Part shown: positions 59,237 to 64,000 of the stretch, in pieces | How the letters are laid out: the number at the start of each line of letters is the position of its first letter | Numbering within the stretch: position 1 is the stretch's first letter | From: Gammaproteobacteria bacterium | GTDB taxonomy: Bacteria; Pseudomonadota; Gammaproteobacteria; SZUA-229 | Assembly: GCA_030148865.1 (NCBI GenBank) | Contig: JASBSR010000015.1 | Coordinates: 1 to 64,000, forward strand | Direction: 5' to 3' | DNA length: 64,000 bases | Notes under the pieces: generated by a model | Seen by the model: only the letters and a program-made list of their open reading frames with translations | Databases searched by the model: none | What the model was told of the DNA's origin: nothing | Translations under genes and position numbers: made by a program

Positions 59237-60996
59237 ACTGGAGATTTATTTTTCAGGCGGCGAAACGGCACAGGGCGACGCTAGTGCGGGCGCATGTGAT
59301 CGCGATATTTGCCGCACTGTTGAGTGTGCCAGTGCCATTGCTGATGCCGCTGCTGGTCGACGAAGTGCTGTTGTATAAACCGGGCAAAATTGTCGCTTTT
59401 GTCGGCGCATGGTTCCCGCAAAGCTGGCATGGTCCGGTGCTGTTTATCAGCGTCGTGATGCTGGCCTCAATGTTGTTACGATTGTCCTCCATGATGCTGG
59501 CAGTGTGGCAGACGCGCGAGTTCACGATTATAGCCAAAGACATCAGTTATCGTATTCGCAGCCGCCTGCTGTCGCATTTGCAGAGTATTTCCATGGCGGA
59601 ATACGAAACCATGGGCTCGGCGGCAGTCACCTCGCATTTCGTCACAGATGTAAATGCCATTGATGAGTTTCTCGGCAATACGCTGAGCAAATTTGTGGTC
59701 GCAGTGTTAACAGTGTTTGGTATTGCGTTGGTGCTACTCTGGATGCACTGGCAACTGGCGCTGTTTATTATGCTGATGAATCCGGTGGTGATTTATTTCA
59801 CCATGGTGATGGGTAAAAAAGTCAAAACCTTAAAGCGCAATGAAAACAGTGCGGTGGAACTGTTTCAGCAGGCGCTAACCGAAACTCTGGATGGTATCCA
59901 GCAAATACGCGCCAGCAATCGTGAAGCGCATTATTTCGAACGCGTGCAGGGGCGGGCGCTGTATTTAAAAAAACACATGGCTGCCTTCGGCTGGAAAAGC
60001 GATGCTGCCAATCGTCTGTCATTTTTTATTTTTCTCATGGGGTTTGAATTATTTCGCGCACTCAGCATGGTGCTGGTCGTGTTCACCAGTTTGAGTATCG
60101 GTGAAATGTTTGCGGTCTATGCCTACCTCTGGTTTATGATGACGCCGGTGCAGGAAATTCTGGGAATTCAGTACAGCTTGTACAACGCCAATGCAGCGAT
60201 GGAGCGCATCAATAAATTGCTGGCGCGCGAGCGTGAACCGGTATACCCGCATCTTAAAAATCCATTCGCCGGTAAACATACTGTGGGTCTGCGCGTCGAG
60301 CATGTAAAGTTTTCCTACAGTGAAGGTTTGAACGTGCTCGACGGGGTGAATCTGGAAATTGCGCCCGGTGAAAAAGTCGCGCTGGTTGGTGCCAGTGGCG
60401 GCGGTAAATCGACCATGGTGCAGATGATTCTCGGCCTGTATCCGGCCGACAGCGGCGAAATTTATTACGCTGGCGTCAACATCAAACAAATCGGGCTTGA
60501 TGTGGTACGTGAACATGTCGCGACCGTGTTGCAGGCACCGGCGTTGTTCAACGACACCGTGCGGGAGAATCTTACCCTGGGTCGCGAGCTGGATGACGCT
60601 CGTATCTGGCATGCGCTCGAAATTGCACAAATGGAAAACATCGTCGCAGGTATGCCACAGAAACTGGATACTGTGACTGGTCGCAGCGGCGTGCGTCTCT
60701 CGGGTGGTCAGCGCCAGCGAATTGCGATTGCGCGCATGATACTGGCCGACCCTAAAGTGGTGGTCCTCGACGAAGCCACATCTTCGCTGGACACCGAGAC
60801 CGAGGCCCGTTTACACACTGCCCTGCACACATTTCTGGAAAATCGTACCACACTGATCATTGCCCATCGGCTGAGCGCGGTGCAACAGGCAGATCGTGTG
60901 CTGGTGTTTGATGCTGGCCAGATTATAGATGAAGGTCAGCACGATGAGCTGATTCAGCGCGATGGTCTGTATCGTGATTTATACGGACGTTTTTGA
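59233..60996 (+). CDS. MsbA-like ABC exporter (fused permease-ATPase)
   Basis: A 587-residue half-transporter. Six membrane helices (residues ~20-300) are followed by an ATPase with Walker A GASGGGKSTMVQ, signature LSGGQRQRIAIARM and Walker B KVVVLDEATSSLD. It would homodimerise and export lipid, peptide or drug. The ATG at 59233 overlaps the upstream small ORF; no peptidase domain is fused. Confidence 0.92.
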   Translation: MNWRFIFQAAKRHRATLVRAHVIAIFAALLSVPVPLLMPLLVDEVLLYKPGKIVAFVGAWFPQSWHGPVLFISVVMLASMLLRLSSMMLAVWQTREFTIIAKDISYRIRSRLLSHLQSISMAEYETMGSAAVTSHFVTDVNAIDEFLGNTLSKFVVAVLTVFGIALVLLWMHWQLALFIMLMNPVVIYFTMVMGKKVKTLKRNENSAVELFQQALTETLDGIQQIRASNREAHYFERVQGRALYLKKHMAAFGWKSDAANRLSFFIFLMGFELFRALSMVLVVFTSLSIGEMFAVYAYLWFMMTPVQEILGIQYSLYNANAAMERINKLLAREREPVYPHLKNPFAGKHTVGLRVEHVKFSYSEGLNVLDGVNLEIAPGEKVALVGASGGGKSTMVQMILGLYPADSGEIYYAGVNIKQIGLDVVREHVATVLQAPALFNDTVRENLTLGRELDDARIWHALEIAQMENIVAGMPQKLDTVTGRSGVRLSGGQRQRIAIARMILADPKVVVLDEATSSLDTETEARLHTALHTFLENRTTLIIAHRLSAVQQADRVLVFDAGQIIDEGQHDELIQRDGLYRDLYGRF

Positions 60997-61134
60997 AAAA
61001 CTTTGCCAGTGAAGGAAATCACAGGCACGAGTCGCGTTTTTCTCTGTGTTCCCAATGGTCTCTGTGGCAGAATGTCTGGAGTGTATCTTCACAGTCGCTC
61101 GTGCTGTTTCACATAGCTACACACGTAGGTGCTT

Positions 61135-61629
61135 ATGTTTAAACGCTCGATGATTCCACTACTGCTGCTCGTCAGTTTGGCGACAGCTGCCATAGCCGGG
61201 CCTTTTGATCAGGGCAAAACCCAGTTCTCACTGGTGGTCGGTGCGGGCACTGCGTTTAATCAGAACTACACCGTGCTCGGTGCCGGGCTTGATTATTTCG
61301 TGATCGACGGTCTGCAACTGGGAGTCGATATTCAGGCCTGGAGCGGTGGTGATCGATCCATTCAAAAGATCAGTCCACAGATGCGCCTGGTGCTGGATAC
61401 CGGTAGTGCGCTGCAGCCTTATCTGGGGGTGTTCTATCGCAAGACCTATATCGAAAATTTTGAGGATCTGGAGTCGGTGGGTGGCCGCGCCGGAGTGTAT
61501 CTGCGCAGCGGCGGCGATTATCAGGTGGGTGCCGGCTATGTATTTGAAAATTATAAGAACTGTAACAATGTCAGTTTTAACGATTGCACCGTGTCCTATC
61601 CTGAACTGACCCTCTCTATTTCGATTTAG
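61135..61629 (+). CDS. small outer-membrane beta-barrel protein
   Basis: A 164-residue protein with a signal peptide (SMIPLLLLVSLATAAIAG) and alternating beta strands (FSLVVGAGTAFNQNYTVLGA, YFVIDGLQLGVDIQAW), ending in LTLSISI. It resembles eight-stranded OmpA-like or OmpW-like barrels, but no specific family was recognised. Confidence 0.75.
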   Translation: MFKRSMIPLLLLVSLATAAIAGPFDQGKTQFSLVVGAGTAFNQNYTVLGAGLDYFVIDGLQLGVDIQAWSGGDRSIQKISPQMRLVLDTGSALQPYLGVFYRKTYIENFEDLESVGGRAGVYLRSGGDYQVGAGYVFENYKNCNNVSFNDCTVSYPELTLSISI

Positions 61630-61841
61630 TTGCTGCTCGTTGCTTTGAATGAATGCGGTTCGAATTCACATACAAAATAAGTGACTTCTAATATAGCAGT
61701 ATTTTGTATACTGGTCGCAGGCTTGGCGACGGCAATTTCGTTGTCAATGAGCTATAGATACTGCCCGAGCAGTGCGTAGAGTGGGCTAGATCATGGCCTC
61801 AGATGCCTGTGTTAATATCAGCGAAAAAACTGGAGAGAATT

Positions 61842-62219
61842 GTGGCTACTGTTGAAGTTACCAAAGACACCCTGCAAAGCACGATTACCGATAATGACAT
61901 CGTAATAATTGATTTTTGGGCACCGTGGTGCGGTCCGTGTAAATCATTTGCACCGATCTACGAAAAAGTGTCTGAGAGCTATAGCGATATCGTGTTTGCC
62001 AAGGTGAATACCGAAGACGAGCAGGAACTGGCTGGCAGTTTTCAGATTCGTTCGATTCCGACGCTGATGATTTTTCGCGAACAGATTGTGATTTTCTCTC
62101 AGGCGGGTATGTTGCCGGAAAATGCGCTGGTCGAGCTCATCACCAAAGTCAAAGAACTGGATATGGAAGTAGTCAAACGTGAAGTTGCTGAACAGCAGGC
62201 TAAGTCGGGAGTTTCATAA
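61842..62219 (+). CDS. thioredoxin-family protein
   Basis: A 125-residue cytoplasmic thioredoxin with WAPWCGPCKSF active site and the SIPTLMIF cis-Pro loop. A GTG start at 61842 has GGAGAG upstream. It has a C-terminal extension of about 15 residues beyond standard TrxA. Confidence 0.92.
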   Translation: MATVEVTKDTLQSTITDNDIVIIDFWAPWCGPCKSFAPIYEKVSESYSDIVFAKVNTEDEQELAGSFQIRSIPTLMIFREQIVIFSQAGMLPENALVELITKVKELDMEVVKREVAEQQAKSGVS

Positions 62220-62622
62220 GTTATTTGTAATAGGCGGCATCTAATCATGCATATCGATTATCAGGTTCTGACATCACCGGACACGTCGAGTATCAACTAG
62301 CAAAGTCAAAATCCCCCCGTGAGCAACGCTCACTGAACAACAACGAAGGCATCTTAGGCCATGGTGGTTTTAGATCCTTCTTCGCACACAACGCGAATCA
62401 GGATGACAGGACTTCAATACCATCCTGAACAACAGTGCCATGTCATCCTGAACGAGAGTGAAGGATCTTATGCCACGATAATGAAACCCCTGTCTCACAC
62501 CAAAGGCCTGGCAATGCGCAGCAAGATTTTTATAACCTTTATAATGTCGGTGTATATCATGTCGCATACATCATAATGTCAGATCAGGTCGTGACTACTA
62601 CAAGTTATTTCTGCTAAAAACA
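62220..62622. other. 403-base gap with a GGATCC-type inverted element
   Basis: No gene is seen. It holds an inverted-repeat element at 62372-62468 and, before adk end, a single arm of the GTCCGC family near 62629. Confidence 0.6.
62372..62468. repeat. inverted-repeat element (GATCCTTC...AGGATGACA)
   Basis: The ends AGATCCTTC...CAGGATGACA and TGTCATCCTG...GAAGGATCT are complementary over about 37 and 28 bases. The sequence resembles a widespread proteobacterial intergenic element. Confidence 0.6.
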
Positions 62623-63696
62623 TTATCCGCATTCATTTGCGGACGGGTTTTTTACGATTTTTGTTTTTTTCAGTCTGGCGGCGGCTTTTTTCTCGCGCTC
62701 GATTAGCTGTTTCTCGATTTCGACTTCCTGTTTGAGTTTGTCCTGAACCGATTTCAGCTCGTCCTGCAAGGTTTTTAATTCTTCATCCAGCGTCGTCTGG
62801 ACATTGGCAGAGACGGCGGATTTTTTGGCCATTGGTTTTTTTGCTGTGGTTTTGCCAGCCGTTTTTTTTCGTGCTGATTTTGGACGTTTGATGAACGCGG
62901 TTTCATCCGGTATTGCCAGCGCCTCGCGTCTGGGTTTTACCGGCTGGCGTTCGCCTTCATCTATCTGAGTACGAATCACCTCGAGTTTTTTCGGACTCGC
63001 AGACTGGTGCTGCATCGCCTGTGTGGCTTTCAGGTTAAACCGTTTCGGGCGCAAACCGCGCAGCGCGGATTTAATCCCTCTGGTGACTTCTTCGACGTTG
63101 CCGCCTGCCGCAATCACGTGCAGCTTGCCCTGTTGCTGATATTTATCTGCAATCGGCTGGGCCTGCATTTCGTAAATACGCAAACGGCGGTCGATGGTTT
63201 CTTCGTTGTCGTCGGCACGGTGGTGCAGACGGCTACCGCACTCATCGCATTCGCCGTCCATGGTTGGTGGGTTCGTGTAAATATTGTACAACGCACCACA
63301 GCTGACACAGGTCATGCGACCGACCATGCGTTGCATCAGCAGATCGAAATCGACTCTGAACTGCAGCACGGCATCGATTGGTCGACCGAGCTCGAATAAC
63401 AGCTCATCGACGGCCTCGGCCTGTACCATGGTGCGTGGGAAGCCGTCGAGAATGAAGCCGTTGTCAGCATCGGGTCGGGTGATGCGTTCGCGAATCAGGC
63501 CGATGACGATATCGTTTGGCACCAGCTGGCCGACATCCATCACCGCTTTGGCCTGGCGGCCCAACGGAGTCTGTGCTGTTACGGCAGCGCGTAACAGCTC
63601 GCCGGTGGCAATTTGCGGCACACCATATTTCTCTGTGAGAAACTTTGTCTGGGTTCCTTTGCCTGAACCGGGGGCGCCAAGCAGTACAATTTTCAC
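62623..63696 (-). CDS. adk: adenylate kinase with long C-terminal tail
   Basis: A 357-residue adenylate kinase from a GTG start with AGGAGC upstream. Residues 1-217 are a normal long-lid enzyme: GAPGSGKGTQ P-loop at 8-17, a zinc-type lid with Cys130, 133, 150 and 153, DGFPRT, and RLRIYE. Residues ~225-357 form an extra basic, Lys/Ala/Glu-rich tail ending in a long coiled coil (LDEELKTLQDELKSVQDKL). No in-frame break separates the two. The tail is well beyond the ~215-residue norm and its role is unknown. Confidence 0.93.
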   Translation of the reverse strand: MKIVLLGAPGSGKGTQTKFLTEKYGVPQIATGELLRAAVTAQTPLGRQAKAVMDVGQLVPNDIVIGLIRERITRPDADNGFILDGFPRTMVQAEAVDELLFELGRPIDAVLQFRVDFDLLMQRMVGRMTCVSCGALYNIYTNPPTMDGECDECGSRLHHRADDNEETIDRRLRIYEMQAQPIADKYQQQGKLHVIAAGGNVEEVTRGIKSALRGLRPKRFNLKATQAMQHQSASPKKLEVIRTQIDEGERQPVKPRREALAIPDETAFIKRPKSARKKTAGKTTAKKPMAKKSAVSANVQTTLDEELKTLQDELKSVQDKLKQEVEIEKQLIEREKKAAARLKKTKIVKNPSANECG

Positions 63697-63855
63697 GCCA
63701 GAGCTCCTGATCATATAGATTAATGGGGTGGATTGTATCTGTTGTTGCACGATTGTCGAGCCTTGATCGCGCCAAAGCCTATATAATTATGGAGATTTAT
63801 GAGTTTAGCGGTAAAAAATACAGGCCAGAGTGCAGGTGCGCAGTGCGTGTGAAGC

Positions 63856-64000
63856 ATGTCCTATAGAACCCTGGTCACAGACCATTCTTACCATGCGCGG
63901 CAGTTTCGCAGTCGCGCGGTGTTCGCGGGTTTTCTTTGCCTGTTGCTGCTCATCGCCCTGCTGGTGCGCCTGGGCTATTTACAAATTATTGAAAATACAC
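63856..64000 (+). CDS. mrdA: penicillin-binding protein 2 (N-terminus only)
   Basis: The first 48 residues run off the window: a short basic N-terminus, then a membrane helix (FLCLLLLIALLVRLGYLQI), as in PBP2. PBP2 is the elongation-specific transpeptidase. Only the membrane anchor is visible, so PBP2 versus other class B enzymes is an inference. Confidence 0.7.
   Translation, partial: MSYRTLVTDHSYHARQFRSRAVFAGFLCLLLLIALLVRLGYLQIIENT

Overview
The window looks like chromosome of an autotrophic gammaproteobacterium (Chromatiales-like; genus not determinable from sequence alone). The evidence is a form IA RuBisCO operon with CbbQ, CbbO and a divergent CbbR, plus gene orders typical of gammaproteobacteria: zapB-like/zapA/6S RNA/ygfA, ygfB-pepP-ubiH-ubiI-gcv, rpe-gph-trpE, trpGDC-[vfr]-osmC-speD-coq7, and rplM-rpsI. 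Nothing here marks a prophage, integron, CRISPR locus or complete insertion sequence.

Layout. 1-6.9 kb: cbbR, divergent from cbbL-cbbS-small cbb protein-cbbQ-cbbO; the operon carries an intrinsic terminator after cbbS and two inverted-repeat elements between its distal genes. 6.9-17.6 kb: rluA-type pseudouridine synthase, an ExeA/GspB pair, fadH, a DUF255 thioredoxin-fold protein and a large PAS/GAF/GGDEF/EAL sensor. 17.6-24 kb: the most accessory-looking stretch, with gene remnants (MscS channel, FixJ-type regulator), a PDC-sensor membrane protein and three paralogous VPLPA/PEP-CTERM proteins, each preceded by a sigma-54-type -24/-12 promoter, with dusA in between. 24-27.5 kb: DUF3187, cytochrome c, a CopD-like membrane protein, rpe and gph. 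27.5-36.4 kb: a trp operon (trpE-TIGR03790-trpG-trpD-trpC) with a candidate leader peptide ending Trp-Arg-Trp, a decayed vfr/crp, osmC, a VOC protein, speD, coq7 and a 2Fe-2S ferredoxin. 36.4-43.3 kb: a candidate small RNA, rplM-rpsI, tRNA-Gln, two porins, and rpiA divergent from ilvA. 43.3-54.5 kb: EVE protein, ygfA, 6S RNA, zapA, zapB-like, ygfB, pepP, ubiH, ubiI and the glycine cleavage system with a split P-protein. 54.5-64 kb: a diguanylate cyclase, chalcone-isomerase-like protein, DsbA-family protein, degenerate EAL protein, CbbY-like phosphatase, a small ORF coupled to an ABC exporter, a beta-barrel protein, thioredoxin, adenylate kinase with a long C-terminal tail, and the start of a PBP2-like gene.

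How it fits together. RuBisCO with its activase-type helpers, rpe, rpiA, a CbbY-like sugar-bisphosphate phosphatase, phosphoglycolate phosphatase and the glycine cleavage system cover carbon fixation, ribulose-phosphate regeneration and salvage of oxygenase products, although they lie in separate operons. Several c-di-GMP proteins and exosortase-type substrates suggest regulated surface or extracellular-matrix behaviour. The best leads for new biology are the sigma-54-driven PEP-CTERM cluster, the TIGR03790 gene inside an apparently attenuated trp operon, the decayed vfr at its conserved locus, the hairpin elements inside the cbb operon, a possible small RNA rich in CCUCC motifs, and the extended adenylate kinase.
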